Source: Hesseltinella vesiculosa
Lineage: Eukaryota > Mucoromycota > Mucoromycetes > Mucorales > Cunninghamellaceae
Reading direction: 5' to 3'
DNA length: 64,000 nucleotides
Assembly (NCBI GenBank): GCA_002104935.1
Contig: MCGT01000002.1
Location: forward strand, 620,001 to 684,000
The notes under the pieces were generated by a model that saw only the letters and a program-made list of their open reading frames with translations, searched no databases and was not told the DNA's origin. The translations under genes and the position numbers were made by a program. Below are positions 10,754 through 21,635 of the stretch, piece after piece. Every line of letters begins with the position of its first letter. Position 1 is the first letter of the stretch.

Positions 10754-11982
10754 TTATTGTTCGTCGGTTTTTTCTTGTTCAAAGTCCATAAATTCGCTGA
10801 CAGAAGGGTCATCATCGTTGGTATTGAGCATCTCATTGAAAAAGTCATCGTTGGACTTGTCAGTGTGGGCTTGATCAAAGTTGGTGTACATGTCAACGTC
10901 ATGGTGCTTATCGTCCTGGGCGACAGAGGTAGGAGGAAGGTCAGAGGTAGGCGTGTGGTGGTGGATGTGCTGCTGGAATGATGCAGGGTCCTGTTGATGA
11001 TGGTGGTGTGAAGAGTCTTGGGATGGCTGATCGATGTGCATGGCAACATCAGGGGTCGAGTGATTGGCGGGGGCTGCGGGGGCTGGTGGTGGAGGCGAAG
11101 GTAGAGGTTCATCCTTCAAACCGGGTATTTGGTGAGCCTGGGCACGTTCGGTCACAGTTTCCACTTTGGCATTCATCATCGAAGCAATGGCTTGTGCTTG
11201 CTGATCCATGTCCTGTTACCATGAGAACTTTGAGGTGAGCAAGACAGCGGTTTTCTTTTTTTTTTTTTTTTCTCTTACCTCAAGCGAGGTGGCGTCGTTT
11301 AATTTCGTCAGGTTGGACCAATACAGATCTCGTTCATGTATGAATTTGTCCATTTTCTCCTTGTGTTCTTGTTCTTGCTGCTTGATAGCTTGGTGTTGGT
11401 CATCCTAGAAAAAAAGAAGAGGGAGTGAGATTCCTTGTGGGTGCCAGATGTCTTCTCACCATCAGCTTTTGTAGTTCATCCTTGGTCTGAGTGATATCAA
11501 AAGGTGGCGGTACAATGTGATCTAATAAAAAGGAAGGTGTCAAGGGGAGGGTGGCTATTGGTTCTTCTTGTGACAATTACCTGCATTGTAGGGGGTGAAG
11601 ATCTCTGAGAGATAATCGTGGTTGCGTTTGTATCTTGCCATAGCGATGTCTCTTGCTGAAATATCATCCAGCTCATCTAAAAGGATGATTAGAGACTGGT
11701 AGGAAGAGATGGGTCATAAGTTTACCTCCAGATGGTTCATCGCGATCTTCATGAGCAGGTGGTGTGTGATGTGAAGGCTGCCAAGGTGCACAAAAAAAAA
11801 AAAGAGATCAGTCGAAAGGATAAAGAATTTGCAAGAGCGTTTACTTTGTGTCGTTTTTGACTGGCGGGAGGAGCAGGACGATAGTTTGCAGGATAAGGAG
11901 CATGAGCCATGGGACGAGGTTGCTGTTGTTGCTGTTGCTGAGGAGGAGGTTGTCCCTGCCGATAGTAGTAAATAGAATCCAT
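10754..11982 (-). CDS. Ssr4-like SWI/SNF and RSC complex subunit (C-terminal-type protein)
   Basis: Six exons (11982-11845, 11777-11726, 11676-11581, 11521-11460, 11404-11279, 11212-10754) give about 310 residues. An N-terminal Gln/Pro-rich segment is followed by LDDISARDIAMARYKRNHDY, then TPYNADHIVPPPFDI, resembling the conserved C-terminal block of fungal Ssr4, a subunit of chromatin-remodelling complexes. A helical Lys/Glu-rich segment (about residues 115-165) and a His/Pro/Asp-rich acidic tail follow. The N-terminal domain of the ascomycete protein is not seen, so this is a shorter form, another protein sharing the block, or a gene with a missed upstream exon. The assignment rests on memory of the motif and is moderate. 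It is divergent from the proteasome gene, 193 bp away. Confidence 0.5.
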
Positions 11983-12175
11983 AGAAAAGTGTTGTCGAAA
12001 GAGGAAGCGCGACTTTTTTTTTTTTTCTTGTTCCCTCTTATTTCCAGTGACGGTTTTTTTTTTGGAAGCGGCAAAAAAAAAAAAAAAAGAGCTTCGTCAC
12101 CAAAATGTCATACGCGGCCTTCTCTCTACTTTTTTTTTTTTTTTTTTTTCTGCAAAGCAAATTTTCAATACAACA

Positions 12176-13400
12176 ATGACATCTATTGGTACTGGTGTAA
12201 GTTTATAGAGAGCCGTAACCTATTCATGGTGTATGGTTTTCGGTTTAAAACCATCATGAACCAGTATCCAACGTCGTGCCCTTTTTATTTTATCTAGTAT
12301 GATTTGTCGGTGGCGACCTATTCTCCTGATGGTCGAGTGTTTCAAATTGAATATGCCAGCAAGGCAGTCGATAATAGTGGGTAGGGTTCTGTCACGACTC
12401 GTTTTCCCTGCACGCCAACTCACCGTTTGAATAGGACATCGATTGGCTTACGAGTCAAGGATGGCGTTGTGCTTGCAGTCGAAAAGTTGATACAATCTAA
12501 GCTTTTGGTTTCTGGTGCAAACAAGCGAATTCAAAGTGCAGATTTACATGTTGGCATTGTAAGGATATGATGGTGTCAAAGCGATAGAAGCACTGTTGTA
12601 AACGCCATTATTTTATATACGTTCAGGTGTCTTCTGGTTTAGTAGCGGACGGTCGTCACTTGGTCAACCGTGCCCGGGAAGAAGCTCAATCTTGGCGCGA
12701 TATCTACCGACAACCGATCCCTGGCAAGGTATTTGCACCATGCTTCTCCGAAAACATAGGGTATCTCATGTGCTTTTATTAATTTGTAGACCATTGCCGA
12801 ACGTTTGGGTCAATATGTATCGGCTTATACCTTGTATTCCAGTGTGCGTCCCTTTGGTATCAATGCTATTGTTGGTGCCATGACCGATGGAGTTCCCTCT
12901 TTGCACATGATTGAACCATCTGGTTTATTCTGGGTAAAAAAAAAATGACGAGCGACCTTTTTGCAAAGCGAGTACCTAACCTCTAGATCCTGTGCACTCA
13001 TATAGGGTTATCATGGTTGTGCTGCTGGCAAAGGCAAGTCTGTAGCCAAGACTGAAATTGAAAAATTGAAGCTTGATGAGATGACCGTGCGTGAAGCTGT
13101 CAATGAAATCACACGCATGTAAGTCTTTTTTTTTTTTTTTTTTGATTCGTTCTTCCACAAAGCCTTAATTTTTGTATTTTTGTAGTATTTACACATGTCA
13201 CGATGACGCCAAAGACAAGGATTTCGAATTGGAATTAAGCTGGATTTGCGCTGAATCTCAATTCAAACATCAATTCGTACCAAAAGACATCAAGGACGAA
13301 GCTGAACGACTGGCCAAGGTAAAAGAGATCAGTATGCCTAATGATTGTGTTCATGTTTGTTTCCCTATAGGCTTCGTTGGACGATGAAATGGAGGAATAG
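12176..13400 (+). CDS. PRE10: 20S proteasome subunit alpha type 3 (alpha7)
   Basis: Structural ring subunit of the 20S proteasome core. Eight exons (12176-12196, 12298-12380, 12435-12558, 12627-12728, 12790-12933, 13006-13118, 13186-13318, 13371-13400) give about 249 residues, close to the usual ~250. The alpha-subunit signature YDLSVATYSPDGRVFQIEYA lies at residues 8-27, followed by GLRVKDGVVLAVEK, RPFGINAIVGAM, GYHGCAAGKGKSVAKTEIEK and an acidic C-terminus (LDDEMEE), the pattern that separates alpha type 3 from its paralogues. Exon 1 is just 21 nt. A possible AATAAA-like tail signal occurs about 15 bp after the stop. Confidence 0.93.
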
Positions 13401-13662
13401 TGTAGCATTTTGGAAAATAAAAACGAATCCCATGAACATGGAAAGCTTCAAAATCGGATGGAACAGGTTGAAGGAATGCTCATTCCAAAGGCACGTGCGT
13501 GATTGGCTGTCGGCCCTTTGAAAAATAAAAAAAAAAACCCTGCGACCCTTCTTTTTTTCCCTTCTTTCTTCTCTTTGCTGGCCCTTTTTTTTACGTTGTC
13601 TCTTTCTCTTTGTTTTACCCCCTCTTTTATTTTGCTTTTATACTATTCTAGACTAGACATCC

Positions 13663-15620
13663 ATGACAGAAAGCGATGAAACCACAACTCTTTGTCCAGC
13701 ATCGTCATCCCATTCTTATCAAAGTTTAGAGGCTTCAGCCTGGGATGTTGAAATCGACATTAAAGACCAAGTGGATACGGGGGAGGTCGACAGTGACAAT
13801 CGCTTTTCATGGTCCAAACTACTGAAATATATGGGTCCAGGTATGAACCGAAATTCACAATGAATAACCTGTTGGCTCACCTTTTTTTTTCTTCCAGGTT
13901 GGCTCATGTAAGCGTTGTAGGTAGTCTTAAAAAAGTCAACTGACCTTTTTTCTTGGTAGGGCCATTGCCTACCTGGATCCTGGTAATTTGGTAAGTTGTG
14001 ACAAAAGAGGTGCAGAAACCCTTTTGATTTTTACTAACCCTTTTCTCTTTTTTAGGAGGTAAAACCAAGTGTCATACGTTGAAACCCAAGCGTTGCTAAA
14101 AAAAGTTGACCTGACTTTTTTTTTTTTTTTCCACGGAACATCAGTCTGATCTACAAACAGGAGCCATAGCCGGCTATCAACTACTGTGGCTATTGTTCTG
14201 GTGTCATGCTGCGGGTAAAAAAAAAGAAAAAAGAGGTCACCTTCCACTTACACCCCTTTGATTAGGCTTGGCTATCCAGACACTGGCAATTCGGCTAGGT
14301 GTGGTGACGGGCAAACATTTAGCGCAACATATCCGACAAGCCTACGACGGACGTACAGCCAAGGTGATCTGGTTTTTTAGTCAATGCGCAATCATTGGCT
14401 CAGATATCCAGGAAATCGTGGGCACGGCCATTGCTCTGCGGATCTTTTTTAACCTGCCCATCTGGGCTGGGGTGCTGATCACAGCCACGGATACCTTCTT
14501 TTTTATGTGGCTACAGCAATTTGGAGTGCGCAAGATCGAAGCATTTTTTATGTCCCTGATTGGTATCATGGTTGCCTGCTTCTTTACCGAAATGATCTCG
14601 TCGGGACCTGACATTGGCGCCATTGTTGAAGGCATGTGGCTGCCTAGGATTCCAACCAATGCAACTGTCCAGGCCGTTGGCATGATTGGCTGCTTGTTGA
14701 TGCCTCATGATTTGTATCTTCACAGGTGAGTAAGAGGCTGAAAATATTATTAGCAGGGCGACTCAGCTTTTTGGTAGTGCTCTCGTCGGTTCAAGATTCT
14801 TGGGCCCCAGTCCTTCGGCAGCAAAGAAAAAGGAAGCCAATTTTTATTTTACATTAGAGTCGGCACTGGCTTTGTTGACATCCTATTGCATTAACCTGGC
14901 GATTGTGGTGGTGTTCGCGCAAGTGTACTATCAAGCCCCTTTGCCGACATGGATGACCAGCGATGGTCCGGCTCGTTTGCCTGGTTTGTACGATGCAGCC
15001 GAAGTGTTGGAACGCACACTGGGACCAATGGCCCGGTATCTCTGGGCAGCTGGTCTGCTGGCAGCCGGCCAAAGCTCGACCATGACAGGCACCCTGGCTG
15101 GCCAGTATGTGATGGAGGGCTTCTTTGGCAAGTTTTTCAAGAAGCAATGGCATCGAATGGCCTGCACCCGAGCTGTGGCATTGATCCCCAGTATGCTGGT
15201 GGCTCTTTATGCTGCGGATCGGTTTGATACCATGGGGGAATTGTTGAATGTGGTACAAAGGTAAAAAAAAAATCGAGGTGGGGCTCATCACAGAAAAGTC
15301 TCACGCCATGTTTCTCCGCCAGCTTGTGTTTACCGATGGCGATTATTCCTCTGCTGAAATTGACTTCTTCTGAAACTGTCATGACCCCTGATGAAAAGAA
15401 CGGTGGGTGGATGAACACCATTTGCTGGATGCTCTCGGTGGTAGTGATTGGCTTCAACGGGTCTGCCTTTATGGAATTTTTGCAAGCTTGGGATTATCAC
15501 TGGCTGCTGCTGTGCCTGAGCGTGCTTTATTTTGGTTTTGTTGGTTACATTCTATACCTTCCTCTGGGCCCATCCCGGGTTTTGGATACCAAGCCATCTT
15601 CCCATTCCCATCAACAATAA
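13663..15620 (+). CDS. SMF: Nramp-family divalent metal ion transporter
   Basis: Proton-coupled Mn2+/Fe2+ transporter of the Nramp (SLC11/SMF) family. Eight exons (13663-13840, 13898-13907, 13960-13990, 14056-14058, 14145-14214, 14266-14725, 14778-15260, 15323-15620) give about 510 residues. The metal-binding motif in helix 1 is spread over tiny exons: MAIAYLDPGNL, then E, then SDLQTGAIAG. The helix-6 motif MPHDLYLH and the GQSSTMTGTLAGQYVMEGF block are intact, and about 11 hydrophobic helices are visible. Exon 2 is 10 nt; exon 4 is 3 nt (GAG) with a T-rich AG before and GTAAAA after. Skipping it would delete the conserved Glu of DPGN(I/L)ESDLQ. Whether it sits in vacuole, endosome or plasma membrane cannot be read from sequence. 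Confidence 0.9.
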
Positions 15621-16048
15621 TCAGCATGTGTAAAAATAAATAAAAAATGCGGTTATTCGTGTGACCTGTGTGGGTGTCACTGGAGGAAACATGTCAAAAA
15701 GAGGGGAATCGTTTTCGTGCCGTGGGCCAATCAGCATTCTCCGAGTTATCTTTTGATCCTGCAAAAAAATAAAATAAAATCATGTGTTCAAATCACATGC
15801 AAGACGATCTCTCCATGCGTCATTTTCAATTTCGGAAGATTTGGGTTCAGCAAGGCATTTTTATTTGTTTTCATGGGTGATGAAAATAACATAAGAGGGA
15901 ATCATGTAAGTTTACATAGAATTTAAAAGGTATGTACTGAGCGATAGAGCAAGAAGCACGTGACAGGAGGAGAGAAATTTACAAAGAGCGTGTTTTTTTT
16001 TGGCAGAGGGGTCCTCACACCAATGCGAAGAAGGCCAGGGGACTTTTT
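15621..16048. other. convergent 3' spacer
   Basis: Lies between the 3' ends of the Nramp gene (plus) and the small mitochondrial-type gene (minus). AT-rich, with AATAAA-like signals just after the Nramp stop. No open frame of note. Confidence 0.4.
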
Positions 16049-16353
16049 TCACTTGCGAAGGACTAGGTAAATAAAAAAGGGGTCAGACAGCAGCTTTCTC
16101 GATTTTGTGGGAGTGACATACCTTTAGCAGCATTGACTTCTTGTTGAGCCATGACTTGGGCCAACGTTTCCATGGGCATGGTGGAGGTAAATTTGTTGGA
16201 TTCAGCTTGGCCGAGAATGGAAGGCTTGGACAGGATGTCTTCGACTTGGCGACGCACCTTGGCGTCCACTTTAGCTTTCTTGGACAAGATGGGTTGGCTG
16301 TATTGAGTGCTGAAGGCACGGCGAGTCAACTTGGTCATGGTGGTGCGCATCAT
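16049..16353 (-). CDS. small basic protein, probably mitochondrial (unknown function)
   Basis: Two exons (16353-16122 and 16062-16049) give about 81 residues. The N-terminus (MMRTTMTKLTRRAFSTQYSQ) is rich in Arg, Thr and Ser and lacks acidic residues, a classical mitochondrial presequence with a cleavage-like RAFS. The mature part is Lys/Gln/Glu-rich and probably helical, ending NAAKVLRK. The last exon is 14 nt and is needed to avoid reading through the intron. I do not recognise the family. TATA-like motifs lie upstream on the minus strand. Confidence 0.6.
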
Positions 16354-17987
16354 TTTAGATAAAAGAGGAATAATAGATAAAGAGATGAGAGAAATTCTGA
16401 GAAATCAATCGTCTTTTATAAGTTTTTGGTGAGGAAAAAAAAAAAGGAGGTGGTGGGATGCGCTTCAATCATGCTTATCTTTGAAAGGTGATTGGCCGAT
16501 GGCGTCTTATCTAGAAGATAAACCCTTTTGGCAGCCCCGAAAAAATGGGCAATTGCGGAAATTGGTCATTGCCTCATGAACAGAAGCTTGTTCCAAAGGC
16601 CTGGGAGGGGGGCCATGAAAAAAAAGATGCGGTGTTGATTTTTCGTTAGATTTGGGCAGAGGGCTGCCCCGAAAATGGAGCAAAAATCCCTCCATTCTTT
16701 TTTTTTCATATTTCTCCCAGCACCAAATGCGACACCCTGTTAATCGCAGACTATATAGGACAGACTCCTTATGAAATGGCCATATATAAGAAGCGAAACA
16801 TGCAACACTTTCAGCGACAAGGTAAACTTTTATCAAAAAAACAAAAGAAAGCCGGGTTCGTTTCTACTTCCTGACGCAGACGTTTGATTTTGTAGGCGAG
16901 CCCGAGCAAGATGCTGAACAATGATCCTTCGAGTGATGTGGGTAAAGACATTGATGACGACAAAGTCGCCAGACTTTCACCTCATTTCACCAATACGAGG
17001 CGTGCGGTCAATGGAAGCAGTCGTTGGCGGCGAAACGCTGCAAAGGTTGAAACTGAAGTTGGATAGGGTAGTCAATGATCCCCAAAGCTACACACAAGTA
17101 TGGACAACGTTTTCCTTGCTGAACATGGTCGATTCTGGCGGTTTTTGAGTCATGGGCAAGCTCACTAGCTGAACTCATGGCTGAGCCTGATCGGCATGAC
17201 ACGTGACGTCGTGTGATGGGTGACATGGCTACGAGTCCTTGACGACACCAAGTCCTTCCAAAGCACCTGTTTACGCACGACTGTTCCCAAGAATCTTGCA
17301 GCTCGCTCTGACCCCCATGCATGTTCTCTTCCTCAAAATGATGAGCCAAGCTCACCTCGCTTTTTTTTTTTTGGTGCCACGATTGTCGGGATCATCTGCG
17401 CTCCTACTTGTTTTATGGTTGACATTGATGAATACTGGGCTAGCCAATTATATTCATGGTGTGATGAGCGCTCCCTCCAGCATGTCTCTGTCGATCCCAC
17501 CCGTCACATTGGTACCTCTTTGCACAGCCATCGTACCCACGTCGAGAAAACGATCATAGGAGGATCTGACCAGCACTCCAAAATTGTCAACGCCCTATGA
17601 CGACGGCAACGATCACTCAAACCAATCAAGCGGCTTATCGAAAGTAGTCATCTGTCGTGTACTGTTCAAACGTGTATCGCAGGCTGGCCGGGATCAAAAT
17701 GCCTCTGGTAAAACCAATGGCTGTGGCAGCCTTATTTTCGAGAGACAGCTGGCAAGCACAACGGTCCACCCCTTGGCCAGACCGATACTGAACCACGCTG
17801 TGTGTCTTGTTTTTTATTTTGAAGTAAAAACCTACTCGACTCTGTTTGTGCGCTCTCTCTTTTTCGCTTCAAGGCTTGTCATTGGTTGCTGGTTTGCTTA
17901 TTTTTTTCCCGTAGTGAGTGAAACCCTAAAAGATCACGTTGGGCAAGTTCACTTTTTTTCTTTTCCTTTCTCGAATACATAAAAAAA
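16354..17987. other. 1.6-kb region with broken coding-like stretches, unresolved
   Basis: TATATAA-like motifs near 16,750-16,790 precede an ATG at 16,799 with a plausible splice pair (GTAAAC...TTTTGTAG), but the joined frame stops after ~15 codons. Open stretches around 16,911-17,060, 17,220-17,600 (one includes an ATIVGIICAPT hydrophobic run) and 17,600-17,960 show coding-like composition in shifting frames. It may be a decayed membrane-protein gene or a gene whose introns I failed to place. I do not assert a product. Confidence 0.3.
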
Positions 17988-18671
17988 ATGTCGTCGACCG
18001 AACAACCTTTGAGCAAACGTGATCAATTGATTGAAAAATTCAGTCGTGATGAAAATTCACAGCGGAACTTGGACAGGGTGGTGGTGGTGGCGATTGATCC
18101 CAAGTCGGCGGAGTATGTCTTTGAGTGGGCTGTCAAACAGTTCATCCGTCCAGAAAAAGATTTGGTAATGCGACGGGAAAAAAAAAAGTCAGAAGCTCAT
18201 GGCCTTCCTTTCTCATGACAGGTGGTACTCGTGCATACACGGGTCATGGAGCCATCTGCCGTGGCACCGTTTGTGGACAACTCAGGCATGGTGGAGGAGA
18301 GCGATGACAGGAAACGTCAAGAAAGTGTGAAGCTGCTCAGAGAGTTCGCTCACAAACTGCGGGAGCAGAGTATCGCCTGTCAAGCCATTGCCATGATCGG
18401 TAACCCCCAAGACGAAATTCTTCGCAAAATCAGTGAAGTCAAGGCCGATGTGTTACTCATGGGCTCACGAAAACTCGGCAAAGTCAAGCGGTAAACGTGC
18501 ATGAAATTCATTTAAAAAATGACTCACGAACCCCTGTCATTGTTTAGCGTCCTTCTCGGCAGCGTCAGCACTTACTGCGTCCAAAATTGTCCTTGTTCTG
18601 TCATTATTGCCCGGCCAAATGAAGACGATGCGCCCAAAGAAACAAAGCGACGTCGCTCTATCTTTTTTTAA
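17988..18671 (+). CDS. universal stress protein (UspA) domain protein
   Basis: Three exons (17988-18164, 18222-18490, 18548-18671) give about 189 residues forming one Usp domain after a short charged N-terminus. Visible are the first strand NLDRVVVVAIDPKSAEYVFE, the middle KADVLLMGSRKLGKVKRV and the nucleotide-binding signature G-x2-G-x9-G-(S/T): GSRKLGKVKRVLLGSVSTY, then CPCSVIIARP. That pattern indicates the ATP-binding subtype. Usp proteins are cytosolic stress-associated proteins; the specific role in fungi is poorly defined. An in-frame downstream ATG exists, but the first ATG gives the full first strand. Confidence 0.82.
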
Positions 18672-18753
18672 TAAAAATCAATGTTTATTTTTTTTTTACT
18701 GCAATAATACAAGGCCACAGACTATAGGTCTATGGTAAATGAACAGAATGAGA

Positions 18754-18981
18754 CTATTGTTTTTGACAAGCTTCACAATCTTGTTGTCTATCATGAAATA
18801 GAGAAATGAGTTGATTGGAGACAGTTCGGGAGACCTACTTTTGCTTGCGACAGGCTTGTTGGAAATCATCCCATTCTTTCACGCACTTTGATCGATCATT
18901 ATTGTTTTTCAAAAGGCATTCTTGTAGAGGCTTATAATCGCAGGGTGTGGATCGACTTTGCTGAGATCGTGATGGTTCCAT
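18754..18981 (-). CDS. small CHCH-type (twin-cysteine) protein, probable mitochondrial intermembrane space
   Basis: Two exons (18981-18839 and 18787-18754) give about 58 residues. The sequence contains cysteines in CDYKPLQEC, DRSKC and DDFQQAC spacing, followed by a second-exon pair DCEACQKQ, resembling coiled-coil-helix-coiled-coil-helix proteins imported by the Mia40 pathway and often involved in cytochrome oxidase assembly. Spacing is not a perfect twin CX9C (C-x7-C, C-x10-C, C-x10-C), so the exact family (Cmc/Coa/Cox type) is not assigned. The start codon lies only about 45 bp from the edge of the 30-bp minisatellite, which therefore occupies the promoter side of this gene. Confidence 0.62.
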
Positions 18982-19025
18982 TGGTGACGAGGAGGAAAAA
19001 AAAAAGCTGCGCTCAATTTTTTTAA

Positions 19026-20609
19026 GGCTGCCAACTTCTCATTGGGCATCTCTAAAAAGCTGCCAGATTTCATTGGGCATCTCTAAAAGCTGCCAGATTT
19101 CATTGGGCATCACTAAAAGCTGCCAGATTTCATTGGGCATCACTAAAAGCTGCGGCATCTCTAAAAGCTGCCAGCTTTCATTGGGCATCACTAAAAGCTG
19201 CCAGATTTCATTGGGCATCTCTAAAAGCTGCCAACTTTTCATTGGGCATCTCTAAAAGCTGCCAGATTTCATTGGGCATCTCTAAAAGCTGCCAGATTTC
19301 ATTGGGCATCACTAAAAGCTGCCAGATTTCATTGGGCATCATTAGAAGCTGCCAGATTTCATTTGGGCATCACTAAAAAGCTGCCAGCTTTCATTGGGCA
19401 TCTCTAAAAAGCTGCCAACTTTTCATTGGGCATCTCTAAAAAGCTGCCAACTTTTCATTGGGCATCTCTAAAAGCTGCCAGATTTCATTGGGCATCACTA
19501 AAAGCTGCCAGATTTCATTGGGCATCACTAAAAGCTGCCAGATTTCATTGGGCATCACTAAAAGCTGCCAGATTTCATTGGGCATCACTAAAAGCTGCCA
19601 GATTTCATTGGGCATCACTAAAAGCTGCCAGATTTCATTGGGCATCACTAAAAGCTGCCAGATTTCATTGGGCATCACTAAAAGCTGCCAGATTTCATTG
19701 GGCATCACTAAAAGCTGCCAGATTTCATTGGGCATCTCTAAAAGCTGCCAACTTTTCATTGGGCATCTCTAAAAGCTGCCAGATTTCATTGGGCATCTCT
19801 AAAAGCTGCCAGATTTCATTGGGCATCTCTAAAAGCTGCCAGCTTTCATTGGGCATCACTAAAAGCTGCCAGATTTCATTGGGCATCACTAAAAGCTGCC
19901 AGATTTCATTGGCATCACTAAAAGCTGCCAGCTTTCATTGGGCATCTCTAAAAAGCTGCCAGATTTCATTGGGCATCACTAAAAGCTGCCAGATTTCATT
20001 GGGCGTCTCTAAAAAGCTGCCAGATTTCATTGGGCATCTCTAAAAGCTGCCAGATTTCATTGGGCATCACTAAAAGCTGCCAGATTTCATTGGGCATCTC
20101 TAAAAGCTGCCAGCTTTCATTGGGCATCACTAAAAGCTGCCAGATTTCATTGGGCATCACTAAAAGCTGCCAGATTTCATTGGGCATCACTAAAAGCTGC
20201 CAGATTTCATTGGGCATCACTAAAAGCTGCCAGATTTCATTGGGCATCACTAAAAGCTGCCAGATTTCATTGGGCATCTCTAAAAGCTGCCAGCTTTCAT
20301 TGGGCATCACTAAAAAGCTGCCAGCTTTCATTGGGCATCTCTAAAAAGCTGCCAACTTTTCATTGGGCATCTCTAAAAAGCTGCCAACTTTTCATTGGGC
20401 ATCTCTAAAAGCTGCCAGATTTCATTGGGCATCACTAAAAGCTGCCAGCTTTCATTGGGCATCTCTAAAAAGCTGCCAGATTTCATTGGGCATCTCTAAA
20501 AGCTGCCAGCTTTCATTGGGCATCTCTAAAAGCTGTCAGCTTTCATTGGGCATCTCTAAAAGCTGTCTGCTTTCATTGGGCATCTCTAAAAGCTGCCAGA
20601 TTTCATTGG
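19026..20609. repeat. minisatellite of 30-bp units (about 50 copies)
   Basis: A head-to-tail array of a 30-bp unit with consensus AAAGCTGCCAGATTTCATTG followed by GGCATCACTA. Units vary at two sites: AGATTTC / AGCTTTC / AACTTTTC, and CATCAC / CATCTC. Some gain one or two bases in the A4 or T3 runs, and one is truncated (about 19,150-19,165). Ten consecutive units around 19,470-19,730 are nearly identical, showing recent expansion. Because 30 is a multiple of three and the unit lacks stops in several frames, long open frames exist on both strands (10-residue repeats), but they break at indel units and I do not call them genes. Each unit contains ATTGG, i.e. a CCAAT box on the minus strand. Confidence 0.97.
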
Positions 20610-20670
20610 TGTTGTCTTTCCCATGGGCACTTATACTACTGCTTTTTTTCTTTGTCATCCAACCACCAGT

Positions 20671-21555
20671 GACTTCCAACGTTGTGGAAAGGTACATGAA
20701 AAGCTTCACTTTACGAGTCAGATCACATCACTATTCACGAAGTCGCAAGGATACCAGCGCTAAACTCAAGATGCAGCCCAGCTTTGGCTGAAGGCTGGTG
20801 TTGACTTTATGCAAAACTGCGTCTTGTTGACAAGTCAATGGCCTAACCGCTTTGCATCACATAGAAAACAGAGCATTGTGCCTGTGTTCACAATTCAACC
20901 CGTAAGCATCCCTTATTTTAACCAACATGTTGTTTCAAGGAATCTTAATGGGCTGCAACAGTAGTTTATTAAAATTAGATTTTCAAAAATCAATATGACT
21001 ATTGTAATCTCTAGACCCAGTTCTTGAATGCCCGTTGAATGCACTTGGACCTTGGAGACCAATGTTGAGGAAAAAGAAGAAGCGAAAAAAAAAATTGCGG
21101 GGCGGACAGCATAGTTGGTGCCAAGCCTAGATCAAAAAGTCAATGTTTTTGCCGATTCCAGGCTTGGCCACCAGGTCAAGGCTCAGGGTCAAAGTGCATT
21201 CAACAGCGATTCAAGAGCTGAGTCTAGCAATTACAACATTGCATGGCGTCATGTTGATTTTGAAAATATATATTCTAGTAAGCTAGCAGGAGCAGCGTGC
21301 TGGTTAAAACAAGTAGGCTCAGAGTTTGATTTGTAAGAACAGGCTCACTGCTTTGTTTTCTATGTGATGGAGAGTAGGAGGTTAGGCCATTGACTTGTCA
21401 ACAAAGACACTGTTATGCATAAAGGCGACATCAGGATCCCGCCAAGGTTGGAGTGCGTCCTTGCATTTGGTGATGGTGTCGTTGCGGCCACGTGGAGAGT
21501 AATGATATGGATCGTAACTGAGGCTTTCATGTCTTTTCACAGATGGTTGGAAGTC
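20671..21555. repeat. long imperfect inverted duplication (fold-back)
   Basis: The left arm (20671 to ~21129) matches the reverse complement of the right arm (~21160 to 21555) along its whole length at roughly 70-80% by eye, with small gaps. Anchors are GACTTCCAAC / GTTGGAAGTC at the outer ends, GTTGACAAGTCAATGGCCTA (20825 on) with its complement near 21,380-21,400, TTTTAACCA blocks, GTTGAATGCACTT, and an inner hairpin GGTGCCAAGCCT / AGGCTTGG. The outer right arm, read on minus, is open for ~60 codons (NDFQPSVKRHESL...DVAFMHNSVFVDKSMA); the left arm encodes a diverged, broken version. It may be an inverted pair of pseudogene fragments or a fold-back element. Confidence 0.75.
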
Positions 21556-21635
21556 GTTGGTCGTTGGAAGACAAAGACAAAAAAACAGTATATTAGGCAG
21601 GACCCAGAATAAAAATAGAAAAACGAAAACAACTG

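Noticed and set aside
14056..14058. Single long intron skipping GAG in the Nramp gene
   Set aside because: It would delete the Glu of the conserved DPGN(I/L)ESDLQ motif, while both splice signals flanking GAG are good. Kept as the main model but flagged for cDNA testing.
19426..20043. Long open frame through the minisatellite as a repeat protein gene
   Set aside because: It exists only because the 30-bp unit has no stops in several frames. Frames on both strands are equally open and indel units break them.
19026..20609. CRISPR-like array
   Set aside because: Units are contiguous without unique spacers, and this is a eukaryotic genome; it is a minisatellite.
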